From Lachnospiraceae bacterium (lineage in GTDB: Bacteria > Bacillota > Clostridia > Lachnospirales > Lachnospiraceae): a DNA stretch of 11,130 nt. Positions 1 to 6,693 of this stretch are shown piece by piece; position 1 is the stretch's first letter, and every line of letters starts with the position of its first letter. Under the pieces are notes generated by a model. It saw only the letters and a list, made by a program, of their open reading frames with translations. It made no database searches and was not told the origin of the DNA. The position numbers were made by a program, and so were the translations under genes. The stretch lies in contig JAAVAA010000088.1 of assembly GCA_014804285.1 (NCBI GenBank), positions 1-11,130 of the forward strand, given 5' to 3'.

Positions 1-84
1 ATATGTGGTTTCAGAACGGACTATGAATCTATTACGAAACGCCAGATGAAAACAATTCAGAAAAAAAATAAAGACCGAGAATAA
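1..84 (+). CDS. Possible 3' end of a gene entering from the left edge
   Basis: Frame 1 of the plus strand is open from the first base for 27 codons and ends at TAA (82-84). The visible peptide ends in TIQKKNKDRE, a lysine-rich hydrophilic tail of the sort common at protein C-termini. I cannot assign a family. Support is indirect: a stem-loop with a short U-run on the plus strand follows about 30 bases downstream, and this gene would converge on dprA, which ends at 341. A 27-codon opening can occur by chance, so this is tentative. Confidence 0.35.
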   Translation: MCGFRTDYESITKRQMKTIQKKNKDRE

Positions 85-113
85 AATACTATATTCCATG
101 AAATCATAACAAA

Positions 114-154
114 TCCCCACTTTCCCTGTAAATAAAGGAATTGTGGGGACTTTT
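114..154. terminator. Stem-loop terminator between convergent transcription units, possibly bidirectional
   Basis: TCCCCAC (114-120) pairs perfectly with GTGGGGA (143-149). After a small internal loop, TTCC (122-125) pairs with GGAA (137-140), leaving an 11-base loop. TTTT follows on the plus strand (151-154), and a shorter T-run (three bases) follows the stem on the minus strand. It could end the plus-strand frame at 1-84. It is also the nearest good hairpin downstream of dprA, though about 190 bases beyond the dprA stop. Confidence 0.5.
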
Positions 155-340
155 AACGTCATAAACTGTCAAAGATGGGATTATAGCATATAGGCTCCAC
201 TTTTTAAATGCATTATTCTAACTTATCAATGGATATGCCCGTAGAAGAGTTTTCACTTCATGCCGGGAATGCCGTTAAGTTAACATTTAACTGTGTCCGG
301 AAACTGAGTCATTTTAAATATACCTCTACTCTGTTATCGA
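155..340. other. Non-coding stretch downstream of dprA
   Basis: I see no convincing gene here. The longest frame is a plus-strand opening starting at 208 that runs into the antisense of dprA. The region holds a weak AT-rich inverted repeat (AGTTAA-CAT-TTAACT, about 278-292) and a short direct repeat of TGCCG, neither with an obvious function. On the minus strand it would form the 3' untranslated region of the dprA transcript. Confidence 0.4.
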
Positions 341-1468
341 TTACTTCCCGTTTAACCCGGTCTTCACATAGCATCCGGCTTCCTGCCTCGCTTTCCCCTC
401 CATGCACAGTAAAATCAGTTCCGACAGCACTTCCGAAAGTTCCACATCCTTTCCGGTCTCCCGCATCTGCTTTAAAAGTTCATCTGCAGTCCGTGGCGAA
501 AAATCCAGGAATTTATATATTCCTTCTTCGTTTTTGGCATTCTGCTGTTTTGTTCTTTTCTCGTTCTCCTTTCGGCTCATTCCCTGCCGGTTTGTCAATA
601 TTTCCACCTCACGTACCAGATCCTCCGGCGAAAGCGCAATTCCGGCTCCCTGACGAATCAATAAATTACATCCGTCACTCAACCGGTCTGTCAGCCTTCC
701 CGGTACAGCATACACATTTTTTCCCTGTTCTAATGCCATATCTACCGTAATCCATGTACCACTTTTCTGTCTTGCTTCCACCACCAGCAGAATATCCGAA
801 AGTCCTGCTACAATTCGGTTCCTCTCCGGGAAATTTCTTTTTTGGGGTTCCATTCCCGGCACAAACACAGATAAGATTCCTCCCCCTGTTGCTATAATTT
901 CTTCATAAAGCTTAATATTAGCCGCCGGATAACAGATATCCACACCGCACCCCAAAACCGCATAAGTCGCTCCCCCGGCGTCAACCGCCCCCTGTTGGGC
1001 AATTCCGTCAATCCCCCGTGCCATGCCGCTGATAATAGCTATCCCTGCCTCTGCCAGCCTGCCCGCAAACGCCCTGGCTATGAATCTCCCGTATTCCGAG
1101 CATTCTCTAGCTCCAATCACTGCTGCTGCCGGATTTTCTTCTCCGGGCAGATTTCCAATACAGTAAATTCCATACGGCGGATGCTTCAATTTCTGAAGTC
1201 GGGACGGATACTCCCGATCTTTGCAGGTTAAAAAACGGATTTTTCGTTCAAGGAGCTTTTCATACTCGCCCTGAAGATCCCAATTATCCGTGAAGTCCTT
1301 GACCGCATTCTTTTTATCCTCATCCAGCACTTTTGAAAGCTCTTTTCCTCTCGCCTCATAAACCGCCTTCTCGCTTCCGAATGCTAAAAGCAGTTTTTCG
1401 ATGGTTCTATCTCCTATTCCCGGTAAATTATGGATCCAAAACTGATATGCCTTTTCCTGCTCTTTCAT
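341..1468 (-). CDS. dprA: DNA-processing protein DprA
   Basis: DprA binds incoming single-stranded DNA in the cytoplasm, protects it and loads RecA during natural transformation. The 375-residue protein has the expected layout. An N-terminal helix-hairpin-helix/SAM-like part covers roughly residues 1-75. A Rossmann-like domain follows with GARECSEYG (119-127), SGMARGIDG (147-155), GCGVDICYP (173-181), RNRIVAGLSD (216-225) and KSGTWIT (235-241). A C-terminal winged-helix (DML1-like) domain spans about 314-370. ATG 1468 is chosen because the GGAAAGG ribosome binding site overlaps the last codons of the comM gene, whose stop lies 6 bases upstream; the two are probably translationally coupled. 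One oddity: the usual Ser-Glu pair after the glycine run reads SVFVPG (200-205), with Val replacing Glu. Family assignment is secure. A role in transformation here is inferred from the family and the pilT/comM neighbours. Confidence 0.96.
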   Translation of the reverse strand: MKEQEKAYQFWIHNLPGIGDRTIEKLLLAFGSEKAVYEARGKELSKVLDEDKKNAVKDFTDNWDLQGEYEKLLERKIRFLTCKDREYPSRLQKLKHPPYGIYCIGNLPGEENPAAAVIGARECSEYGRFIARAFAGRLAEAGIAIISGMARGIDGIAQQGAVDAGGATYAVLGCGVDICYPAANIKLYEEIIATGGGILSVFVPGMEPQKRNFPERNRIVAGLSDILLVVEARQKSGTWITVDMALEQGKNVYAVPGRLTDRLSDGCNLLIRQGAGIALSPEDLVREVEILTNRQGMSRKENEKRTKQQNAKNEEGIYKFLDFSPRTADELLKQMRETGKDVELSEVLSELILLCMEGKARQEAGCYVKTGLNGK

Positions 1469-1474
1469 CTGTTA

Positions 1475-3022
1475 TTACCTTTCCAGCAAATCTCCGGGAC
1501 GATAACATGCTGCCTGCATCAAATGTTCCTCCCTGATATCACCCCCGCCCATAAGATCTGCAATCGTTCTTGCGGTTTTTAACATTCGGTGATAAGTTCT
1601 TGCACTAAAGTCCATGGAACGCCACAATTTCTCCACAAACTTTTTCTCTTTCTTTCCCAAGATACAATATTTCTCCACATCCCCCGGCTTTAACTCTGCA
1701 TTGTAATGATAAGAAGTTCCATGATAACGCTCCCTTTGCAGTTCTCTTGCCTCCATAACCTTCCTCCGCATCGTCTCGCTGCTCATTCCCTTTTTTCCCG
1801 ATTGGAGCTGATCGATCTCCACCTTTCGAACCGGAACACAGATATCGATTCGATCCAAAATCGGTCCCGAAAGATGACTTAAATAATTATGTCTTTCACT
1901 TGGAGTACAGCGGCACTTGTTCCGATCCGGATAATAACCGCAGGGACATGGATTCATAGCGCCGATCATCATCACATCCGCCGGATAGGTAAACGATCCG
2001 CTGCTTCTGGCAATCTGAATTTCCTTATCTTCTAAAGGCTGGCGCAGCAAATCCAAAGTCTGCCTTTTAAATTCCGGCAGCTCGTCCAAAAATAAAATTC
2101 CCCGATGAGCCAGACTGATAACACCGGGTCGTGGAATTTTCCCGCCTCCGGAAAGTGCCTGGGGCGAAATGGTATGATGCGGGCTTAAAAAAGGCCGCTG
2201 CGTCATAAGCCCCTCTCCTCTGGCGAGTTTCCCGGAAATACTGTACAATGCAGACACTTCCAGACTTTCTTCTTCCGAAAGAGGCGGCAGAATTGACGGC
2301 ATCCGCCTTGCAAGCATGGTTTTTCCCGATCCGGGAGGTCCAACAATCAACATATGATGAAATCCCGCCGCTGCAATCAACGCTGCCTGTTTTGCCTGCT
2401 CCTGCCCTTGTATCTGTATAAAATCCGGCTTACTTTTATCTTCTCTTTCTTTTATTGTTTCTTCCCGGAGACGCTGTCCGGCCGGAGAAATAAATTGATC
2501 CTGTTTTGCTTTCGGCTGCTTAAGATATTCTATAACCTGCTTCAGACTTTTTACACCCACCGCCTTCATTTCCCGTACAGTAGCCGCTTCCTCTGCATTC
2601 TCTTCCGGTACAATACTCCATCGTATCCCCTCTTTTACTGCACAGGTAACAATCGGCAAAACTCCGCGAACGGGTTTCAGCGCCCCGTCCAGACTCAGCT
2701 CACCTAAAAAAAGTTTATCTTGTACACTTTCAGGCGGCACTTTTCCCATTGCTGCAAGAACTGCCGCCGCTACCGGAAGATCAAATCCTGTGCCAGCCTT
2801 TCTGACATCTCCGGGTGAAATATTGACCGCAATATGCATAGGCGGTATCTGAATACCGGAATTTTTAAGTGCAACGCGAACCCTCTCCCCTGCTTCCTTT
2901 ACCTCACTGCCCGGATTTCCCACCATAATAAAGCAGGGAAGCCCGGAAGATAAGTCTGCTTCCACGTGAACAAGGTAACTGTCAATTCCATAAACAGCAC
3001 CGGATATAACTGTACTGAACAA
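1475..3022 (-). CDS. comM: ComM/YifB-family AAA+ ATPase (Mg-chelatase-like)
   Basis: This family forms hexameric AAA+ helicases. In Gram-negatives ComM drives branch migration during integration of transforming DNA; YifB is the homologue name in other bacteria. From the start chosen here the protein has 515 residues, normal for the family. The N-terminal ChlI-like domain (about 1-170) begins FSTVISGAVYGID. Next come Walker A GPPGSGKT (228-235), Walker B ILFLDE (309-314), a sensor region with a cysteine cluster, MNPCPCG then CRC (about 356-372), and the arginine-containing GPILDRIDI (386-394). A frame extends to TTG 3049, but I chose TTG 3022 because AGGAGG sits six bases before it and because family members begin at FSTV. 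The gene sits between pilT and dprA, which fits a DNA-uptake role, though YifB proteins are also common in species not known to be competent. Confidence 0.94.
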   Translation of the reverse strand: MFSTVISGAVYGIDSYLVHVEADLSSGLPCFIMVGNPGSEVKEAGERVRVALKNSGIQIPPMHIAVNISPGDVRKAGTGFDLPVAAAVLAAMGKVPPESVQDKLFLGELSLDGALKPVRGVLPIVTCAVKEGIRWSIVPEENAEEAATVREMKAVGVKSLKQVIEYLKQPKAKQDQFISPAGQRLREETIKEREDKSKPDFIQIQGQEQAKQAALIAAAGFHHMLIVGPPGSGKTMLARRMPSILPPLSEEESLEVSALYSISGKLARGEGLMTQRPFLSPHHTISPQALSGGGKIPRPGVISLAHRGILFLDELPEFKRQTLDLLRQPLEDKEIQIARSSGSFTYPADVMMIGAMNPCPCGYYPDRNKCRCTPSERHNYLSHLSGPILDRIDICVPVRKVEIDQLQSGKKGMSSETMRRKVMEARELQRERYHGTSYHYNAELKPGDVEKYCILGKKEKKFVEKLWRSMDFSARTYHRMLKTARTIADLMGGGDIREEHLMQAACYRPGDLLER

Positions 3023-3127
3023 TAGGCGCCTCCTTTTGAACTGTATCAATTGGGATTACTTTCTGAAATCTTTGTTTTGAGAATTTTTGAAAAATAGAAA
3101 AAAGACTTTTCTGATTTCGATATGCTT

Positions 3128-3156
3128 ACTGTACAGGAAACATGTTCAAAATACAA
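3128..3156 (-). promoter_or_regulatory. Candidate vegetative promoter for comM-dprA
   Basis: On the minus strand TTGTAT (3151-3156) and TACAGT (3128-3133) are separated by exactly 17 bases, an acceptable SigA-type promoter. It would give a leader of about 100 bases before the TTG start of comM. The -10 matches the consensus only partly, so this is tentative, but the 290-base gap after pilT makes an independent promoter plausible. Confidence 0.35.
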
Positions 3157-3214
3157 TAAAATATTTATTAAATTTCCTAAATAATTTATTTACTGCCAAT
3201 TTAAATTTCTTTCA

Positions 3215-3247
3215 GCAGAGCAATATTGGAACAATAGCAGCGCAATA
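3215..3247 (-). repeat. Three tandem 11-bp units in the pilT-comM spacer
   Basis: Read on the minus strand, three contiguous 11-base units each begin with TATTG: TATTGCGCTGC (3247-3237), TATTGTTCCAA (3236-3226) and TATTGCTCTGC (3225-3215). Units 1 and 3 differ at one position; unit 2 shares only the first five bases. The 11-base period places each TATTG on the same helical face. The array lies about 60 bases upstream of the candidate comM promoter, where an activator could bind. Function is inferred. Confidence 0.45.
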
Positions 3248-3312
3248 GGTGGGTATAAATCTTTTCCCCGCCAACGCGCCGCTAATGCGATGCTAAGTCC
3301 GATATTAATACG

Positions 3313-4368
3313 TCAATGCAGCTTGTTCGCCATTCCATCAGGATCCTGTGCAAACTGAACCGCCATGTCCTTTGTAATCTGCCCCTGGGCATAGAGCTGC
3401 ATGATCGCTTCATCCATGACAATCATTCCCGCTTTGCGGTTTGTCTGCATAACACTCATCAGCTGATGAGACTTAGCTTCACGAATCAGATTTCGAACTG
3501 CATGGTTCGCATGAAGCACCTCAAAAGCTGCCACACGCCCGCTCCCATCGGCTTTGGGAATAAGCTGTTGAGAAACCACTGCCTCAAGCACATTGGCAAA
3601 CTGCACCCGAATCTGTTGCTGCTGATGGGGCGGAAACACATCAATCACACGATCCACCGTGCTTGCCGCTCCGATAGTATGCAGAGAGGATAAAACCAGA
3701 TGCCCGGTTTCCGCTGCCGTGATAGCAACACTGATGGTCTCAAAATCACGCATTTCTCCTACCAGTATTACATCCGGGTCTTCTCGCAGTGCAGCACGAA
3801 GTGCCGCCGCATAATTTCGAGAATCCAGACCAATTTCTCTCTGATTGACCATGGACATCCTGTGCTGGTGAAGATATTCTATGGGATCCTCCAAAGTGAT
3901 CACATGACATTCCCGGTTACTGTTAATTTTATCAATAATCGCTGCCAGTGTGGTAGATTTTCCGCTTCCGGTAGGACCGGTCACAAGTACCAATCCCCGC
4001 TTGCGCTGATAAAGGTCGATCACAGAAGCCGGCAGTCCCAACGCCTCCGCTGACGGCACATGTGTTCCCACCAATCGAAGTGCAAGTGCTACGGAGCCAC
4101 GTTGTTTATAGGCGTTGGCACGATATCTTCCCTGTCCGATAATGGAAAAAGACATATCATATTCTCCGCTTTCTTCAAAACGTTCCTTTTGCTGCTCGGT
4201 CATAATCTCGTCCAAAAGCAATTTGGTATCCGCCGGGAGCAGCCGGTCAAAATCCATAGTGATCAACTTTCCGTTGACCCGCATCTTGGGCGGTACCCCC
4301 ACCGTAATATGTACGTCTGACGCTCCTGCATCTTTGGCAATTTTCAACATTTCCTCAATGGTAGGCAT
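3313..4368 (-). CDS. pilT: Type IV pilus twitching motility / retraction ATPase PilT
   Basis: PilT is a cytoplasmic hexameric ATPase that depolymerises type IV pili, powering twitching and pulling in DNA or surfaces. The 351-residue protein shows the full motif set: N-terminal ASDVHITVG (16-24), Walker A GPTGSGKS (131-138), Asp box VITLEDPIEY (156-165), Walker B DVILVGEMRD (199-208), His box TGHLVLSSLHT (221-231), and the PilT-specific C-terminal element AVRNLIREAKSHQ (295-307), which separates it from assembly ATPases such as PilB. The frame also opens at TTG 4383, but ATG 4368 is preferred: GAGG lies nine bases before it, and the protein then starts MPTIEEMLKIA like its relatives. The preceding pseudogene ends in TGA four bases before this ATG, so pilT was, and may still be, coupled to it. 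No other pilus genes lie in the window. Confidence 0.95.
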   Translation of the reverse strand: MPTIEEMLKIAKDAGASDVHITVGVPPKMRVNGKLITMDFDRLLPADTKLLLDEIMTEQQKERFEESGEYDMSFSIIGQGRYRANAYKQRGSVALALRLVGTHVPSAEALGLPASVIDLYQRKRGLVLVTGPTGSGKSTTLAAIIDKINSNRECHVITLEDPIEYLHQHRMSMVNQREIGLDSRNYAAALRAALREDPDVILVGEMRDFETISVAITAAETGHLVLSSLHTIGAASTVDRVIDVFPPHQQQQIRVQFANVLEAVVSQQLIPKADGSGRVAAFEVLHANHAVRNLIREAKSHQLMSVMQTNRKAGMIVMDEAIMQLYAQGQITKDMAVQFAQDPDGMANKLH

Positions 4369-4372
4369 CTTA

Positions 4373-4796
4373 TCAAACCTCAACTTTCTTTCCGTTATAT
4401 TTCTTTAGCATATCCGGTTCCACTACATGACGAATGTCCCTAGACTTTATAATATAATATTTCCACATTTCTTGCACCCGGCTTCCAAGATCCAGAACCG
4501 AATTGTCCCGAAAGCATAATACAACCGGTCTGATCATCCTGAATAGCAAAAACATTAATAGTTTGAAAACGTTCGAACTTCACATCATCTTCCGTCATCG
4601 GCGGTACAGGTTCTGCCGGTTCAAGAAAATAAATACCGATCATCCCGAAATTCCTGATACTGGCAATACCCTGTTCCGTCAACTTAGAATCACGTTCATA
4701 CAAAAGCACTCCGTTCCTATTATAAATCGGACGTGCAAGCCGCATTCCCCTCTTTAACTCTTCTGTTCTTTAAACTGCATACCTTTCGTCCCCCAT
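4373..4796 (-). pseudogene. Remnant of an HD-GYP-type phosphohydrolase with its central domain deleted
   Basis: Two ends of one gene survive in different frames. From ATG 4745, about 70 residues resemble the N-terminal module of clostridial HD-GYP proteins (MRLARPIYNRNGVLLYERD, then LEPAEPVPPMTEDD and ERFQT). That frame continues with about 31 unrelated residues to a stop at 4440. From about 4540 down to TGA 4373, a second frame encodes RPVVLCFRDNSVLDLG and a tail ending KKYNGKKVEV, which matches the segment that follows the catalytic domain in such proteins. The HD and GYP motifs are absent, so roughly 250-300 residues appear deleted near 4530-4545, with a +1 frame change. There is probable 5' damage too: EELKRG can be read in frame upstream of ATG 4745, and an ATG overlapping the sigK stop (4796) is in that same frame, but TAA at 4770-4772 interrupts. 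Intact relatives hydrolyse cyclic di-GMP or related nucleotides. The family call rests on recalled sequence patterns. Confidence 0.72.
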
Positions 4797-5431
4797 CAGG
4801 CACCGGCAAAGCCCTCCCTGAGTTTTAACAAAGCCCTTTTTTCTATTCGAGACACATAGCTTCTGGAAATGTGAAGCGCTTCTCCTATCTCACGCTGTGT
4901 GACCTCTCTTCCGCCTAAAAGACCATATCTTAAACAAATGATCTCTTTTTCACGTTCTGTCAGAACGCGGTCGATCAATCCGGCAAGCTTTTTAGTATTT
5001 TCGTATAGCTCCATCTGTTCCGTAATATCTTCCTGATCAAGCTCAATAATATCCAGAAGGCTGATCTCATTTCCTTCCTTATCTGTTCCTATTGGCTCAT
5101 ACAAGGATACCTCTCTGGAGCTTTTCTTTTTGGAACGTAACAGCATCAGCAATTCATTATCAATACATCTGGAAGCATAAGTGCTCAGCTTCCCTTTCCC
5201 GGCATCAAAAGAAGACACCGCTTTAATTAGTCCAATAGTGCCGATGGAGATCAAATCTTCCATATCCTCATCAACATTTTGGTATTTTTTGGCAATGTGG
5301 GCCACCAGACGCAGGTTCCTCTCGATCAGGATTTCTCTGGCTGCAGCAGCTTCTTTGCAATCTCCCTTTTGCAGCACCTGTATGTAATGTGCTTCTTCCG
5401 CCGCTGATAATGGCTGCCTGAAAGTTTTCAC
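4796..5431 (-). CDS. sigK: Sporulation sigma factor SigK, without pro-sequence
   Basis: SigK directs RNA polymerase in the mother cell late in sporulation (coat and cortex genes, mother-cell lysis). The 211-residue protein has sigma region 2 (RNLRLVAHIAKKY at 38-50, DLISIGTIGLIKAV at 59-72, LSTYASRCIDNELL at 82-95), the SigK-type stretch VSLYEPIGTDKEGNEISLLD (108-127) and a region 4 helix-turn-helix (VTQREIGEALHISRSYVSRI, 177-196). In Bacillus subtilis about 20 residues precede the sequence aligned here and must be cleaved off; here GTG 5431 begins directly at MKTFRQPLS. The frame is closed upstream by TAG with no alternative ATG, GTG or TTG, so a pro-sequence is absent, as in Clostridioides difficile. 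GGGGG seven bases upstream serves as ribosome binding site. The gene is uninterrupted, with no skin element. SigE is the nearest alternative, but the linker sequence favours SigK. Confidence 0.92.
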   Translation of the reverse strand: MKTFRQPLSAAEEAHYIQVLQKGDCKEAAAAREILIERNLRLVAHIAKKYQNVDEDMEDLISIGTIGLIKAVSSFDAGKGKLSTYASRCIDNELLMLLRSKKKSSREVSLYEPIGTDKEGNEISLLDIIELDQEDITEQMELYENTKKLAGLIDRVLTEREKEIICLRYGLLGGREVTQREIGEALHISRSYVSRIEKRALLKLREGFAGA

Positions 5432-5457
5432 AAGGGCGCCCCCAAAGTCATTTTTAA

Positions 5458-5486
5458 TATTCTATGACCGGGCAGGTATCCTAGTG
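5458..5486 (-). promoter_or_regulatory. Candidate SigK-type (autoregulatory) promoter of sigK
   Basis: On the minus strand CATAGAATA (5466-5458) fits the SigK -10 pattern CATAnnnTA exactly. CAC (5486-5484) lies 17 bases upstream, matching the minimal AC-containing SigK -35. Transcription would start near 5450, leaving a leader of about 20 bases that still includes the GGGGG ribosome binding site. SigK positive autoregulation is known in Bacillus. The motif is short, so a chance match is possible. Confidence 0.4.
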
Positions 5487-5502
5487 CCTTTCCAATAAAC
5501 TT

Positions 5503-5531
5503 ATTATACAAATATCCTTTGTAAATAGCAA
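5503..5531 (-). promoter_or_regulatory. Strong SigA-type promoter candidate upstream of sigK
   Basis: On the minus strand TTGCTA (5526-5531), a 17-base spacer and a perfect TATAAT (5503-5508) form the best vegetative promoter match in the window. Transcription would begin near 5496, about 65 bases before the sigK GTG. The spacer contains TACAAA-GGATA-TTTGTA, an inverted repeat ending next to the -10, which could be a repressor site. It may serve the downstream pilT block as well as sigK. Confidence 0.55.
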
Positions 5532-5541
5532 CTGTTATTCA

Positions 5542-6693
5542 TTATGTCAGTAAAAAATCTGCCATAACAACATTACTCACATCAATTCCACGATCCGTAA
5601 GCATAATCCTCTCTTCTCTTTCCAACAAATAAAAAAAACGCTGAAGGAGTCCGTTTTTTATATGTTTATCAACGATTCCCGGATAAACCTGGTCTATCGT
5701 TCTGCCAAAAAGCCTTTGAAATTTCTTCTCACTTACCCCCTGCATCATACGAAGACCGAGAAACATAAATTCTTCCATCTGCTCCTCCTGGGACAACTCC
5801 TGCCTGTTTTCCTTCACCGGACCGTTTTCCAGATATCTTTTCAGATCCCTTCCATTTGTAAACCGGACATTCTCCACAAGAGAGGCAGCACCAATACCAA
5901 AGCCTGCGTAGTTACCTCTTTGCCAATATACCTCATTATGTCTGCATTCAAACCCCGGCTTTGCATAATTAGAGATTTCATATCGCTGATACCCTGATTT
6001 AAATAATATATCATTCGTTATTTTATACATTTCCCTCTCGGTATCCTCGTCCGGCAATACCGGTGTATTTTCAAAAAAGGGCGTTTCTTCCTCTATAATC
6101 AGGCTATATGCTGAGATATGAACAGGTGCAGGGTTAAGAGTTGTTACTGCCCGCAGGGTTTTACAGCAGCTTTCCATGGTCTGCCCCGGAATCGCTGTCA
6201 TAAGATCAATATTTATATTATTAAATCCTGTTTTAACCACTTCTTCATAGGTCTCATAGAATTCATCGGCGCTATGTATTCTGCCCAAAGCTTTAAGCTC
6301 CATATCTTCTAAAGACTGAAGTCCTATACTGACCCGGTTGATTCCGGCATTTCTCCACGCATCCGCCCGTTCCTTTGAACAGGTTCCGGGATTAACCTCT
6401 ATCGTAATTTCACAGTCTTTCTCCAATGAATAGTTTTCATGGATGGAATTCATAATTCCTGCTATCTGTGCCGGTTCCAGCAAAGAAGGGGTTCCTCCGC
6501 CCAAAAAAATTGTTTTCACTTTATAGTTTACATAACTTTCGCTTTCTCCCTTGATCTCCCTGATAAGGCGATCTACGTAGTGTCTTCTAACCTCCTTCGA
6601 AGCCGGTGCAGACAAAAAATCGCAGTATAGACATTTCTGCACACAAAAAGGGATATGAACATAAATACTCAATTCTTTTTCAGCAAGATTCAT
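5542..6693 (-). CDS. hemW: Radical SAM heme chaperone HemW
   Basis: HemW (formerly called HemN-like coproporphyrinogen oxidase) binds heme and a 4Fe-4S cluster and delivers heme to target enzymes. The 383-residue protein carries the radical-SAM motif CVQKCLYC (C17, C21, C24), the SAM-binding GGGTPS (65-70), the family block RVSIGLQSLEDMELKALGR (120-138), NIDLMTAIPGQT (161-172) and the HemW-typical end DRGIDVSNVVMADFLL (367-382). Spacing of the three cysteines is CxxxCxxC as expected. The ATG overlaps the lepA stop by one base (TAATG), so it is translationally coupled to lepA, the usual firmicute arrangement. A true coproporphyrinogen dehydrogenase (HemN) is less likely given this context and the short N-terminus. 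Confidence 0.95.
   Translation of the reverse strand: MNLAEKELSIYVHIPFCVQKCLYCDFLSAPASKEVRRHYVDRLIREIKGESESYVNYKVKTIFLGGGTPSLLEPAQIAGIMNSIHENYSLEKDCEITIEVNPGTCSKERADAWRNAGINRVSIGLQSLEDMELKALGRIHSADEFYETYEEVVKTGFNNINIDLMTAIPGQTMESCCKTLRAVTTLNPAPVHISAYSLIIEEETPFFENTPVLPDEDTEREMYKITNDILFKSGYQRYEISNYAKPGFECRHNEVYWQRGNYAGFGIGAASLVENVRFTNGRDLKRYLENGPVKENRQELSQEEQMEEFMFLGLRMMQGVSEKKFQRLFGRTIDQVYPGIVDKHIKNGLLQRFFYLLEREERIMLTDRGIDVSNVVMADFLLT

Noticed and set aside
208..750. A 180-codon plus-strand open frame
   Set aside because: Most of it is antisense to dprA, whose motifs are unambiguous, and the translated peptide is low-complexity Ser/Pro/Leu-rich with no recognisable domain.
3134..3150. LexA/SOS-like box (GAACATGTTT) upstream of comM
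   Set aside because: The half-sites are two bases apart instead of the four expected for the Gram-positive SOS box, and one half is imperfect.
3248..3312. Terminator after pilT
   Set aside because: The GC-rich stretch just after the stop has only short, imperfect pairings and no T-run on the minus strand.
4503..4757. Plus-strand frame opposite the HD-GYP remnant
   Set aside because: It is antisense to a stretch with clear family resemblance on the minus strand, and its own peptide shows no domain.
4796..5431. Possible skin-type insertion or split sigK
   Set aside because: The sigK frame is continuous from region 2 to the C-terminal helix-turn-helix, with no attachment-site-like break.
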